Shown: positions 8,174 to 17,704, counted from the first letter of the stretch. The stretch is 64,000 nucleotides of DNA from Roseiarcus sp963772555 (GCA_963772555.1 CAVYXQ010000001.1:248001-312000), one strand, 5' to 3'. Numbers and translations: made by a program. The notes: a model not told the origin generated them from the letters alone.

Positions 8174-9448
8174 ATGACTGACGTCACCCGATTGTCGTCG
8201 GCGCGATTGGGGCCAGGCGGGCACTGGCGCAACTGGGTCGGCAACCAATCCTTCATCGCCCGGCACAAGGCGGAGCCTGGCTCGGAAGACGAATTGGCCT
8301 CGCTCGTGCATGAGGCCTCGCGTCGTTCTCTCCCCGTCAGGGTCGCCGGCTCGGGCCATTCCTTCACGCCGGTCGTGGCGACCCACGGGCTCCTGCTCAG
8401 CCTGAAGACCATGCAGGGGCTGGTCAGCGCCGACCTGGATCGCAAGCGCGTCGTCGTGCGCGCGGGCGCGCGGATCGGCGATATCGGCCGCGCGCTCAAA
8501 CAGATCGGGCTATCGCTCGCCAACCAGGGCGATATCGACACCCAGGCGATCGCCGGCGCCCTGTCGACCGGCACGCACGGGACCGGAATCGGCCTGGGCT
8601 GCCTCTCGTCCCAGGCGGTCGGCATGCGGCTCGTGCAGCCGGACGGGTCGGTTCTCGAGGTCGATGCCGATCGGGATCACGAGACGATGGCCGCCGCCCA
8701 GGTTTCCATCGGCATGCTCGGGGTGATCTCGACGATCACGCTGCAGGCCATGTCCGCGTACAACCTCAAGGAAACGCAGTGGCGCGACGATTTCGAGTCC
8801 TGCATGGAAAGGCACGACGAACTGGCGGCGAACAATCGCCATTTCAGTTTCTTCTGGTGTCCGGTCGCCGAGTCCCGGCATCTCTACTGCCTGCCCGACC
8901 TCGCCGCCGTCTCGCCGGTCAAGCGCGAGCACGACGTCTGCGAGATGAAGGTGATGAACGTCACCGACGAGCCGCCCTCCGCGAACGAGAAGACTTTCGA
9001 GCGGGTCGCCTACAGTTCGGACATCTATCCCATCGAGTACATCCCGAACTTCCACGAGCTCGAATACGCCATCCCGGTCGAAAACGGCAAGGAAGCGTTG
9101 CGGCAAATTCGTGAGCTGATGCTGACCAGGCACACCAATTGCATCTATCCCGTCGAATACCGCTTCGTGGCGGGCGATTCGGGCATGCTCAGCCCCTATT
9201 ACCGTCGCGACAGCGTGACAATCTCCGTCTCCGGCGGCCCCGGGATCGACTATTGGGACTATCTCCTCGACGTCGACGCGATCCTCAGGCAATACGGAGC
9301 CCGGCCGCATTGGGGCAAGCTGCATTTCAACACGGCGGAGGACATGCCGCTTCTCTATCCCCGCTTTCCTGATTTCCAGGCGATCCGCCGCAAACTGGAC
9401 GCGTCAGGCCTCTTCCTGAACGATCACTTGCGAAATCTGTTCGCGTGA
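8174..9448 (+). CDS. FAD-linked oxidase, aldonolactone oxidase (ALO) family
   Basis: A flavoprotein of 424 residues with an N-terminal PCMH-type FAD domain (residues about 20-190) and a C-terminal ALO domain. GSGHSF near residue 57 matches the site where related oxidases attach FAD to histidine, and HWGKLHF near the C terminus is the ALO signature. Relatives oxidise L-gulono-, L-galactono- or D-arabinono-1,4-lactone or alditols with oxygen. It stands alone, divergent from the isomerase-like gene and converging on the HD-domain gene 22 bp away. The substrate is an inference at family level only. Confidence 0.85.
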   Translation: MTDVTRLSSARLGPGGHWRNWVGNQSFIARHKAEPGSEDELASLVHEASRRSLPVRVAGSGHSFTPVVATHGLLLSLKTMQGLVSADLDRKRVVVRAGARIGDIGRALKQIGLSLANQGDIDTQAIAGALSTGTHGTGIGLGCLSSQAVGMRLVQPDGSVLEVDADRDHETMAAAQVSIGMLGVISTITLQAMSAYNLKETQWRDDFESCMERHDELAANNRHFSFFWCPVAESRHLYCLPDLAAVSPVKREHDVCEMKVMNVTDEPPSANEKTFERVAYSSDIYPIEYIPNFHELEYAIPVENGKEALRQIRELMLTRHTNCIYPVEYRFVAGDSGMLSPYYRRDSVTISVSGGPGIDYWDYLLDVDAILRQYGARPHWGKLHFNTAEDMPLLYPRFPDFQAIRRKLDASGLFLNDHLRNLFA

Positions 9449-9470
9449 GGAAGGGGCGATTACTTCACCG

Positions 9471-10313
9471 CTAGGCTTCCGGCCCAAAAAGGCGCAGGTC
9501 ACGCTCTGCGCGAAAGACATTGCTATAGAGGCCATTGATCCACTCGCGTCCGCGTGAGGTCACGTTCAAGTAGCGGATGGCGTCCTGGATGTATGGCGAT
9601 ACCTTGTTCCAGTAGAACTGAGGATATTTGTCGACCAGATCCGCTGGCGATTCGTAGCCCAGCTGCCGATTCAAGCCGATTTCTTCGAATTCATGCCAAA
9701 GCGCATTCGCTTTTTTCAGATAGTGCGGATCGCCGAGCTGACCGATCAGGTCTGCGGCTCGAAGGAGGGACGCCTCCGCGTGGATTTCGCCGGTCTCCGC
9801 CAGCGTATAGGGGAAGCGCGTGTGCTCGATGGCGCTGGCGATCCGCTTCTCGTCGAGTTCGTCGATTGTCGCCAGACGATCGAGCACATAAAGCTTCGAG
9901 CGCTCGACGTGATGGGGGGCGAGCGAGGCGTCGGAGCAGCCGCGGGGCAACGCGACCTTGTGACCGGCGGAATCGACCACGTAGCCGTCATCTCCGTCGC
10001 CTTTGAGGATCCCACGCACGTAGCCGATATCGTGGAACAGGCAGGCGACGATGAAGTGCGAATAGTCGGCCGGCGTCGAAGCCTCCAGCAGCGCCCGGCC
10101 CTTGAAGATCTCGTGACCGGCCAAAGTGACGAGCATGGTGTGCTCGACATCGTGGTAGAGCGCGTCGCTGTTGCCGATGCACTCGAGCGCCAGCCGCGCC
10201 GCGAACGGGATGATCTCCGTCAGGCGGACATGCGAAGACCCAAACCGGTCTTTCATGTCGGCGGCCAGGTACGCGCCGAGGGCGTCGGCCGCGAGCCCAG
10301 GGAAAGTGATCAT
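9471..10313 (-). CDS. HD-domain protein (predicted metal-dependent phosphohydrolase)
   Basis: This 280-residue soluble protein carries an HD-type metal site: a YHDVEHT segment (His54, Asp55, His58) followed about 35 residues later by CLFHDIGYV (His94-Asp95). The pattern is found in HD/PDEase phosphohydrolases acting on nucleotides or cyclic nucleotides. No second catalytic or sensor domain is visible. The neighbours give no functional hint, and the substrate is unknown. Confidence 0.7.
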   Translation of the reverse strand: MITFPGLAADALGAYLAADMKDRFGSSHVRLTEIIPFAARLALECIGNSDALYHDVEHTMLVTLAGHEIFKGRALLEASTPADYSHFIVACLFHDIGYVRGILKGDGDDGYVVDSAGHKVALPRGCSDASLAPHHVERSKLYVLDRLATIDELDEKRIASAIEHTRFPYTLAETGEIHAEASLLRAADLIGQLGDPHYLKKANALWHEFEEIGLNRQLGYESPADLVDKYPQFYWNKVSPYIQDAIRYLNVTSRGREWINGLYSNVFRAERDLRLFGPEA

Positions 10314-10735
10314 CGATCGAGCCGGAGCGGCGGCGCTTGGCGCATCGATAACTCCCCCTTCGCGGCCTCGCGCGTTGACGACCCGGTGGGTACGGCCGCC
10401 TTCATGAATACATCCGCATGCGCGCTGGAGCCCGGCGCGACGTTACAGCGCCGGCGCGACCGCTTCAATGCGCCGTAAAACGCGACCGTCAAAAGTTGAC
10501 GCAGGCGTATTTCACCGACGCTCGACCTCCTCCACGACGCCTTCACAAGGCGCGTGGGCGCCATCCTCCTCGAACCGGCGAAACCCGTTGCAGCAAAACA
10601 ATTTTGCTGATTTCAGGCGACGATGCGCCTGCCTGTGCGAGAAATGCGGGCTAGAATGGCCGTTCGAATCTGCGATGGTCGACTTCGGCGATCAAATCGT
10701 CGCTCCAGCGCAATCTCGACCGGAGACAATCAGCA
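10314..10735. other. Non-coding gap with a perfect hairpin
   Basis: This 422-bp divergent gap separates the HD-domain gene from the small transporter gene. No convincing ORF was found. It contains a perfect inverted repeat at 10591-10609 (CAGCAAAA, three-base loop, TTTTGCTG), AT-rich in a GC-rich background, which could be an operator or part of a promoter region. Confidence 0.4.
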
Positions 10736-11182
10736 GTGCGCCCCGCCTTCATGCTTTTCGCGATCATTGCCGGCGCGCTACAGCCAATTCAGGCTGCGCT
10801 CAACTCCGAGTTCGCTCGGCGCGGCGCGACCGTACTTTGGTCTGCCGCAATTTCTGCCGGCGTCAGTTCACTGACCCTCGCGGTCGCCGCGCTGCTTGTC
10901 TTTAAGACACCCTTGCCGTCGCTCGACGTGTTCGCCTCCTTGCCTCCCCTCCTGTGGACAGGCGGCATCCTCGGGGCCGTTATCCTCGGAATGATGACGG
11001 TGGTTCCCCAGCGGCTCGGGGTGGCGCTGACGTTCGTTTGTTTTCTCGCCGGGATCATCGTCTGCTCGCTCATTCTCGATCAGTTTGGCGCCCTCGGCCT
11101 GCCGCAGCAATCGCTGACGACCGGCCGCACGGTCGGCGCCGGCCTGATTGTCGTGGCCGTTGTCCTCGTGCGATTCTTTTGA
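10736..11182 (+). CDS. DMT-type small membrane protein (DUF606/YdcZ family)
   Basis: This 148-residue protein has about five hydrophobic helices, an N-terminal PIQAALNSEF segment and GALGLPQQ near the C terminus. Both match the DUF606 (DMT_YdcZ) half-size transporter family, in which two copies are thought to pair. The GTG start at 10736 leaves a clean N terminus MRPAFMLFAIIAGAL. The substrate is unknown. Confidence 0.8.
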   Translation: MRPAFMLFAIIAGALQPIQAALNSEFARRGATVLWSAAISAGVSSLTLAVAALLVFKTPLPSLDVFASLPPLLWTGGILGAVILGMMTVVPQRLGVALTFVCFLAGIIVCSLILDQFGALGLPQQSLTTGRTVGAGLIVVAVVLVRFF

Positions 11183-11259
11183 GGCCGACCGACTTGGCGC
11201 TTGAGTATCACTGGCATAGGTCCGCAAGCTGCAGACGCTTCGCCCGCGCTGGAGCTGCC

Positions 11260-12444
11260 ATGGGGTCTCGCCTGCTCGCCCTCGCTTTGCTCCTGCTGCC
11301 GGTCCCGGCCCTGGCCGGCGGCGTCAAGGAGAAAATCGCAGCGCTCGCGCCGTCGGGGGTGGCGCTCGTGCTGGACGCCCAAGGGGCCGAGCTGGCAGCC
11401 CAGAATGCCGATGAGCCCTTCGTCCCGGCCTCGGTCGCCAAGATCGTCACGGCCTGGCTGGCGATGGAGGTCCTGGGCGGCGACTACCGCTTCGAGACCC
11501 GCTTCTACCTCGACGACAAGCGGGTGCTCTACGTGCGCGGCGGCGGCGATCCTTTCCTGATCTCGGAGGAGCTGGCGCCGCTGGCGACCGAGCTCATCGC
11601 GGCGGTCGGCAAGCAGCCGATCGCCGGCATTGTGGTCGACGCGAGCTACTATCCGTCGAACCTGCGCATCCCGGGCATCGAGAATGACGACGAGCCCTAC
11701 GATGCGCTGAATTCCGCGCTGGCGGTGAATTTCAACACGATCTTTGCCGTGCGCCACGGCAATATGGTGCGCTCCGCCGAGAAGCAGACCCCGATCACCC
11801 CGCTGGCGATCGCTGAGTTCCGGGCCCGGGGCCCCAGCGGAAGCGGTCGCATCAGTCTGAACCAGGACCCGGCGGTGAGCCTCCAATATGCCGGCGAGCT
11901 GATCGCCGCGTTCATCGAGCGGGCCGGCGGCGGCGTACGGGGCAAGATCTCGATCGGAACCGTGCCCCAGGCACTGGAGCCGGTCTACGTTCACCGGCAG
12001 TCGCGCACGCTTTCCGAGATCCTCGTCGAGCTGCTCCGCGCCTCGAACAACTACATCGCCAACCAAGTCTTCCTGGAGATCGGCGCCCACCGCCTGGGCG
12101 GGCCGGTGAGCCTCGAGAAGTCGCTCGAGGTCGCGAACGAGATGCTCGCGGCGCACGGCCTCGCCGCGGACATCCATCTCGAGGAGGGCTCGGGCATCAG
12201 CCGCAACAACCGCTTCACCGCCCGCGGCCTCGCCAAGGTGCTCGCGCTCTTCGCGCCCCACGCCGACCTGCTCCACGGCCATGACGGCGGCAAAGACAAG
12301 ACGGGCACAATGGACGGGGTCCGCACGCTCGCCGGCTATGCCGACACCTCCGCCCACGGCCAAGTCCGATTCGTGATCTCGCTCGCCGGCAACAGCGGCG
12401 AGCTGCGCTTCCGGCTGCTCCAGGCCATCGAGTCCGGGCTCTAG
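11260..12444 (+). CDS. dacB: D-alanyl-D-alanine carboxypeptidase/endopeptidase, PBP4 (S13) type
   Basis: The protein has 394 residues with a signal peptide (residues 1-19, ending LAGG) and the three serine-peptidase motifs of penicillin-binding proteins in order: SxxK as SVAK at 58-61, SxN as SNN at 262-264, and KTGT at 347-350. It would cleave D-Ala-D-Ala termini or cross-links of peptidoglycan in the periplasm. It is shorter than E. coli PBP4 (477 aa), with a reduced insert between the first two motifs. The ATG at 11260 is chosen for the signal peptide; the open frame extends further upstream without homology-like sequence. Confidence 0.88.
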   Translation: MGSRLLALALLLLPVPALAGGVKEKIAALAPSGVALVLDAQGAELAAQNADEPFVPASVAKIVTAWLAMEVLGGDYRFETRFYLDDKRVLYVRGGGDPFLISEELAPLATELIAAVGKQPIAGIVVDASYYPSNLRIPGIENDDEPYDALNSALAVNFNTIFAVRHGNMVRSAEKQTPITPLAIAEFRARGPSGSGRISLNQDPAVSLQYAGELIAAFIERAGGGVRGKISIGTVPQALEPVYVHRQSRTLSEILVELLRASNNYIANQVFLEIGAHRLGGPVSLEKSLEVANEMLAAHGLAADIHLEEGSGISRNNRFTARGLAKVLALFAPHADLLHGHDGGKDKTGTMDGVRTLAGYADTSAHGQVRFVISLAGNSGELRFRLLQAIESGL

Positions 12445-12504
12445 CCGGCGCCTCGCGCGCCGGGTCGATGTTTCCCCAGGCGCTCACGAATGTCGGCTTT
12501 GTGG

Positions 12505-12970
12505 CTCAGTCCCCGGCGGATCGCCCCGCAAGGGGCGCAACATGCCTACCACCTGAAGCGCCTGGCCGCGATGGCTTCGACGGCAACGGCGAGATCGCGG
12601 TCCCCGACTGCGTGCGCGCAGCGCTTCGTCCGCTCGTCGGCCAGATCGACGCCCTCGACGCGGCGATCGGAACGATCGACAAGGAGCTCGAGGCTTCGGT
12701 CAAGACCAACGAGACGGCCAAACGCCTGATGACCATTCCCGGCGTCGGCCCGGTCACCGCCTCGGCGATCACGGCCACGATCCAGGACATGAGCGCCTTC
12801 GCATCGGGGCGCGAGTTCTCAGCTTTTCTCGGCCTGACGCCGCGCCAGAGCTCGACCGGAGGCAAGCAGCGGCTCGGGCGCATCACCAAGATGGGCGACC
12901 GATACTTACGCAAGCTTCTGGTGGTGGGCGCCTGCGCGACGCTTAGCCATCGCTCGAGCAGCGCACTCGC
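12505..12970 (+). pseudogene. IS110-family transposase remnant (C-terminal half, frameshifted)
   Basis: Two frames together give the C-terminal Transposase_20 part of an IS110-family transposase. RIAPQGAQHAYHLKRLAA (from about 12515) shifts by one base near 12570 into DGFDGNGEIAVPDCVRAAL. The helix-hairpin-helix-like TIPGVGPVTASAI segment, FLGLTPRQSSTGGKQRLG and MGDRYLRKLL follow. The N-terminal DEDD catalytic domain is absent and the extreme C terminus is lost after HRSS. This is a dead insertion-sequence scar next to dacB. Confidence 0.8.
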
Positions 12971-12995
12971 CCCCAGGCGCAGGGCGTCGTTATGA

Positions 12996-13298
12996 CCCTT
13001 GCGTCTTTACTGAATTACAAACTGTGTTACGCGCCGCCATTGACCCGCATCGCCCGCGTCGTCGTTCAGGCCAAAATAAGTGACTTTCCATCCTGCGCAA
13101 CGTCTTTACGCTGCGTTTCCTGCAAGCGGTCAGCGTTCTCATCTTGGTCGCCGCCGGCGTTGGCTCAGCGATCTGGTTCATCGAGCCGATAAAGGCTTGC
13201 GAAGGCCCATAATTTGGTAGGAGAATGACGTAAACAGAGGCAACCTTGGCCGCACGAGAAAGGCGCGTGCATTACCTGCCATCAAAGGGGAGGGTTCG
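12996..13298. other. Gap without a complete gene
   Basis: This 303-bp stretch lies between the IS110 scar and the HAF-repeat gene. One frame (about 13082-13210) encodes a short hydrophobic segment (RNVFTLRFLQAVSVLILVAA) ending at a stop, but it has no start codon in frame and a stop just upstream. It is probably a gene remnant. Confidence 0.3.
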
Positions 13299-14492
13299 AT
13301 GTTGCACTCCAAAGCGTACAATGCAGCGATATTGCCCGTAGTCTGCGTGCTGGGGATTGGCATTACGCGGTCGGCTGTCGGCCAAGGATACAATCTCACC
13401 CCGCTTCCGGACCCGTCAGGTTTCGTGACTAGTGTTCCATATGCCATCAACGACTCCGGGCAGGTGTGGGCGACGGTCAAAAGGGGGCAATCAACGGTTA
13501 CCCGATCATCTGGAGTAGTGGCCTCCCTACAGAACTCAGCACGCCGCTCCCGGGACAGATCGGAGCCGCTGCCGCAATCAACAACGCGGGAGAGGTCGCG
13601 GGTTGGACTGGCCCTGGACAACCAGATGTTAGCGCCACCGTCTGGAATAACGGCGTCCCCAGCAACCTCGGCCCGCTCCCGGGTGGCGGCGAAGTAACTG
13701 GCCTTAACGACGCAGGACAAGTCGTAGGATGGGATTCAACCGGCCCCGTAACGTGGAACGGCGGTGCCACAATCCAACTCGGGTCACCTCCTGGCGAACG
13801 TGCCGTAGAGGCGACGGCGATCAACCAATACGGACAGATTGTGGGATGGAGCATCTCCCCCTCAACCGAACAGAGCTCTGCCACCGTCTGGAATGACGAC
13901 GTCCCGACCGCCCTTGGCACGCTCCCCGGCTGGACTAACAGCATGGCCAACGGCATCAATAACGGCGGTCAAATTGTTGGAACAGCCGAGAGCAACTCGG
14001 CCGATCAGGCGACACTCTGGAGCGGCGGCAAGATCATCGACCTCGGCCAGCCTGTACGAGGGTCTCCCTGAATCTGGCGCTGACGGCATCAACGACGCAG
14101 GACAAATCGTGGGTTGGAGCTCCGCGTACGGCAATCCGAACCAGCATGCGACTATTTGGAACGGCACCACGATCACTGACCTCAACACCGTTCTCACCCC
14201 CACCGGCATCGGATGGACGCTTGTGGATGCCGTCGCGATAAACATCCTCGGGCAGATCGTGGGGGACGGCGTAGGTCCCCTTGGAGAAGAGGCTTTCCTT
14301 TTGACTCCTTGTGACTCCTGCCAAATCGTCGAGACGTTGCCGCCGCCGTTAGGGGCTGTCCCCGAGCTCTCCACTTGGGCGATGATGCTCCTCGGCTTCG
14401 CGGGCCTCGGCTTCGCAGGGTATCACCAGGCAAGAAAAACCCGGGTGGCCCCCAACCCGAAAGCTTGCGGCCTTAATATTACGGCCCCATGA
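13299..14492 (+). pseudogene. HAF-repeat extracellular protein with PEP-CTERM anchor, two frameshifts
   Basis: The coding sequence runs through two frames. Residues 1-55 (signal peptide, then YNLTPLPDPSGF and INDSGQV) are in the first frame. A one-base loss at about 13464 moves into a second frame with five HAF-type repeats (AINNAGEVAGW, GLNDAGQVVGW, AINQYGQIVGW, GINNGGQIVG). An extra base near 14056 returns to the first frame for GINDAGQIVGW and the C terminus. That end carries VPELSTWAMMLLGFAGLGF plus a basic tail, a PEP-CTERM sorting signal. Restored, the protein would be about 397 residues, secreted and surface-anchored. The well-kept repeats suggest recent mutations or sequencing errors. 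Confidence 0.8.
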
Positions 14493-15432
14493 AGTCGGGT
14501 TGCGAGGGGGCAGCAAACACTGGTGCCGGTGGTCCAAAGTGAATTGCTCCCGGCGTACCGGGCGGCGGTGGTGCCTCGGGGACAAGGAAAGAACCAGACG
14601 CTCCGTCGCGAACAGAAAAATAGGCCGTTTCGGTGGAGATTCGTTCGATTAACGGCCAATGATAGTATACCTCTACTTTAAGTAGCACTTTGCTTGATGT
14701 AAAGCTTTCTGAAAGCATCCGCGAGAGGCGGCTTTGTTTGATTCCAAAACTCGTGTTTGCCTTGGATCAAGATTTACTCCAGAACTTACTGTTATACTTG
14801 GTGTAAGGTAATTACAAAGATTAAATATGACTATTATTGGGCCAGCATATGCCCAGAATCGTTTCCACGCGCTGTCAAGCGTGGATGTGGCTTGCGGTCC
14901 TGTTATTCTTGGCGACGTGGTCGCCGCGGACTGCTTGGGACCAGCACCCGATTTGAGAACGGCGACGGTTCCGCCTCCGGGTGCCTGTGGTTTTTTTTCA
15001 CTTCGCTTTCACCGTGGCGCTCGGTTCACGGAGCGCCTGGAAACGCGGATCTAGCCTGGCCGCCCCCGCGCCGTCACCCATGCGCGTGCTCGACGTCGGA
15101 CCGGACACGATAGCTGCCAAAATAGATGATGCCATAGTAAACCTTGGTCTCCCTGACGGTTGCTCCAACGCCGCGAAAACCCACGCGCTCGGTGTCTTTA
15201 TATCCTCGAGGAAGAGGACATAGTATTGGTATAACTGTCAAAGGAACTAAAATCACTGAAGATGTAGTGAACGGGTCTGGTGTTGTCGTAATCAATGGGT
15301 GTGTCACATACGATACAATGAACGAACAACACTGGAGCAAATATTGTTTCCTCTTTAAACAAAACCATTGATACGCTTGAGATAGCAGCACAGAGAGGGT
15401 TTCTACCTAACTGTACTTCGGGAAACGACGCA
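14493..15432. other. AT-richer accessory stretch without a clear gene
   Basis: This 940-bp region is noticeably less GC-rich than its surroundings. Small open frames exist on both strands: minus 14479-14718 (proline-rich, 79 aa), plus 15144-15371 (75 aa, TTG start, containing ITVKGTKITEDV and GCVTYDTMNEQHW) and minus 15074-15391. None has a convincing ribosome site or recognised family. The plus-strand frame at 15144 has the look of the C-terminal part of a larger protein. I would treat the region as degraded or transferred DNA. Confidence 0.4.
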
Positions 15433-15972
15433 TCATGATGTAACTCCGAGGCGTAACGCGTCCTTGTTTAACCTAAGTTGCCGCAAATGTTCTGCGACCT
15501 GATCCGACTGGACCTTTACAAACGCCTCAGCGTCCATTCCGTGAATTGCGGTTACAGAGAAATCGGCCCAAGTTTGTTTGGACAATGAGCCGACAACACC
15601 GATGATTGCCCTAGAAAACCGCTCGTCTGGGCTTTCCGAACCGCTTTCACGCCCGATCTTATCCATCTGATTGAGCGCCTCGTGAGCCAGAAATTCCGCT
15701 CTATGCCACTTGCTGTCATTTGATCTTGCATCTTTTTGCCACCCGCGCTCAGAGCGCCTTGCATATTTCGATGAACTCGGATCGCGGACACGAGTCATGC
15801 GGCGCGCTTCCCGGGCTTCGTCCTTGTGCTTCGAGTAGAGGTGGCTTTGATTCACAAGCACCCTGAAGGCGCTCCACATTTGGTCAGACACCTGGCCTTG
15901 GGAGAAATTCGCGCCCCACATTTGGTCAGACACTGGGGGTTGCAACAAAATCGTCCAGTCGGCTTCGGTCAT
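15433..15972 (-). CDS. Hypothetical protein with a short internal repeat
   Basis: The product has 179 mostly hydrophilic residues. Near the N terminus the segment VSDQMW occurs twice, 14 residues apart, because an 18-bp sequence is directly repeated (15874-15891 and 15916-15933). The remainder is rich in charged residues and looks helical (KHKDEAREARRM; DQVAEHLRQLRLNKD). No signal peptide, membrane segment or known family is apparent. It lies 86 bp from tRNA-Arg, at the edge of an accessory patch. Confidence 0.5.
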   Translation of the reverse strand: MTEADWTILLQPPVSDQMWGANFSQGQVSDQMWSAFRVLVNQSHLYSKHKDEAREARRMTRVRDPSSSKYARRSERGWQKDARSNDSKWHRAEFLAHEALNQMDKIGRESGSESPDERFSRAIIGVVGSLSKQTWADFSVTAIHGMDAEAFVKVQSDQVAEHLRQLRLNKDALRLGVTS

Positions 15973-16058
15973 GCGATGCTCGTTACCCTCTGTGCTACCC
16001 CGCCGATTTTACGCCTCCGAGCAACTCATCAATTCTCGCGCGAACTATTTGATTTTGT

Positions 16059-16135
16059 TGGCGCGCCCGGAGAGATTCGAACTCCCGACCCCCAAATTCG
16101 TAGTCTGGTGCTCTATCCAGCTGAGCTACGGGCGC
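16059..16135 (-). tRNA. tRNA-Arg (anticodon ACG)
   Basis: On the minus strand the sequence folds as a 77-nt cloverleaf. Acceptor GCGCCCG pairs with CGGGCGC, the D arm has GCTCAGCTGGATAGAGC, and the anticodon stem CCAGA/TTTGG encloses loop CTACGAA (anticodon ACG). The T arm contains GGTTCGAA-like GAGTTCGAATC, and CCA is encoded. Its 3' end points towards the accessory patch at 12500-16058, as expected for a tRNA used as an integration site, but no second copy of the 3' end was found. Confidence 0.95.
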
Positions 16136-16517
16136 GTGCAGGCTCTCGCGGCGTTTCTGCGAAAGCCGGAGCGTCGGCGCGTCTAGCCGTTTTCACCGCC
16201 GCGGGCAAGCGTCAAATCGAACCCCGGCAAAAGCTCGTGTCGATCGAGACGGCGCCGTCGCGATGGCGATTGAGCCCGTGTTTCGCGTCGTAATCGTCGA
16301 CGGCGGCGAGGGCGGCTCGCCATGTCGGCAGAGCCATCGGGATGGCGGGCGGGAGCGGGCTTGATTGAAGTGTTGGCGACGTCCCAGGCAGATCTTGCAA
16401 GGTCCCAAATGCAAGCGCGCATCGCCCCGCCGCCGGTCTTGCGGATCGACTTTGATCATGATCGGTAGGCCAGCGGCCTGGCGGGCCGAGGCCGGCGAAG
16501 GGCGAATGGGCGGGGCG
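16136..16517. other. Gap between tRNA-Arg and the hydrolase gene
   Basis: 382 bp with no supported gene. Open frames here are GC-driven and lack conserved features. No terminator-like stem with a T-run was recognised. Confidence 0.4.
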
Positions 16518-17441
16518 ATGCGCGGGATGCTGGGGTACGGGCTCATCCTTCTGGCGATCGGGGTCGCAGGCGCGTTTGTGTGGCTCTATACCCCGGACGA
16601 GCCGCGCGCGGCGTTGGAGGCGGAATACGCCGCGCCCCCTTCGGTGTTCCTGGACGTCGCGGGCCTGCGCCTGCATGTGCGCGACACCGGGCCGCGGGCG
16701 GCCCCTGCCGTGATCTTGCTGCATGGCTTCGGCTCGAGCCTGCAGACCTGGGACGATTGGGCGCGCGACCTCGAAAGGGATCACAGAATCATCCGCTACG
16801 ACATGCCCGGGTTCGGGCTGACGGGACCGGACCCCTCGGGGGATTACACCGATGGCCGCAGCATCGCGGTTCTGATCGCGTTGATGGACCGGCTCGGCGT
16901 GGCGCGCGCGAGCATCGTCGGCAACTCGATGGGCGGACGGATCGCCTGGACCTTCGCGGCGCTCAATCCCGAACGCAGCGACAAACTGGTCCTGGTGTCG
17001 CCGGATGGGTTCGCGAGCCCCGGGCGGGCGTATGGCGTGAAGCCGAAGACGCCGCTGATGATGCGGGCGCTGCCCTATGTGCTGCCGTCGTTCATGCTTC
17101 GGGCCTCGCTGGCTCCGGCCTACGCGAACCCGGATGCGGTGACCGACGCGCTCTTTCGGCGCTACCGGGACATGATGCTGGCGCCCGGCGTGCGGGGCGC
17201 GATCGTCGAGCGGATGAGCCAGCAGGTCCTCATCGACCCGGCGCCGCTGCTGAAACAAATCGAAGCGCCGACCCTGCTGATGTGGGGCGAAAAGGACGGC
17301 ATGATCCCGTTCGCCAATTCGGCCGACTACCTGCGGGCGTTGCCGCATGCCACCCTCGCCGCGCTGCCGGGAATTGGCCACCTCCCGCAGGAGGAAGCGC
17401 CAGCGACCGTCAGCATCCTGCGCGAATTCCTGGACCGGTAG
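16518..17441 (+). CDS. Alpha/beta-fold hydrolase, membrane-anchored
   Basis: The protein has 307 residues with one N-terminal membrane helix (about residues 5-23) followed by an alpha/beta-hydrolase domain. The oxyanion-hole motif is HGFGSS (from 69), the nucleophile elbow GNSMGG carries Ser137, the acid is in WGEKDGMIP, and the catalytic His is in GIGHLPQEE. The ATG at 16518 is chosen because it starts the hydrophobic anchor; the frame is open further upstream. The enzyme probably hydrolyses esters, lipids or meta-cleavage-like products. The substrate is unknown. Confidence 0.85.
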   Translation: MRGMLGYGLILLAIGVAGAFVWLYTPDEPRAALEAEYAAPPSVFLDVAGLRLHVRDTGPRAAPAVILLHGFGSSLQTWDDWARDLERDHRIIRYDMPGFGLTGPDPSGDYTDGRSIAVLIALMDRLGVARASIVGNSMGGRIAWTFAALNPERSDKLVLVSPDGFASPGRAYGVKPKTPLMMRALPYVLPSFMLRASLAPAYANPDAVTDALFRRYRDMMLAPGVRGAIVERMSQQVLIDPAPLLKQIEAPTLLMWGEKDGMIPFANSADYLRALPHATLAALPGIGHLPQEEAPATVSILREFLDR

Positions 17442-17675
17442 GGCGGCTTTGCGCCTCCCGGTCCGAGCTCTCCGACGACCCCGACCGGTGACCTTGCATT
17501 CCGCCCCGGAGGGTCGCCGGCACGCGCGTCGGCCTTGAGGACCGCGTCGCTCCGCCGGGGCCGTTCCCCGGCTGCCGCAGGTCGTCGTCGTCGGCGCCCG
17601 GCCGGTCCGACCGTCCGGTTTCCTGTTTCTCCGGGACGCAGCTACATCGATACTTTAGTATACAATCATAACATA

Positions 17676-17704
17676 TTGACATAATTAACTTTCTGACGAT
17701 TAAT
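17676..17704 (+). promoter_or_regulatory. Sigma-70-like promoter, AT-rich island
   Basis: A TTGACA hexamer at 17676-17681 is followed after 17 bp by ATTAAT at 17699-17704, within an AT-rich pocket of otherwise GC-rich DNA. It points towards the dihydroorotase-like gene about 210 bp downstream. Confidence 0.45.

Noticed and set aside
13082..13210. Hydrophobic segment resembling a membrane-helix N terminus
   Set aside because: No start codon in frame and a stop directly upstream; at most a remnant.
16059..16135. A second att copy of tRNA-Arg for an island at 12500-16058
   Set aside because: No duplicate of the tRNA 3' end could be found to the left, so no island boundary is claimed.
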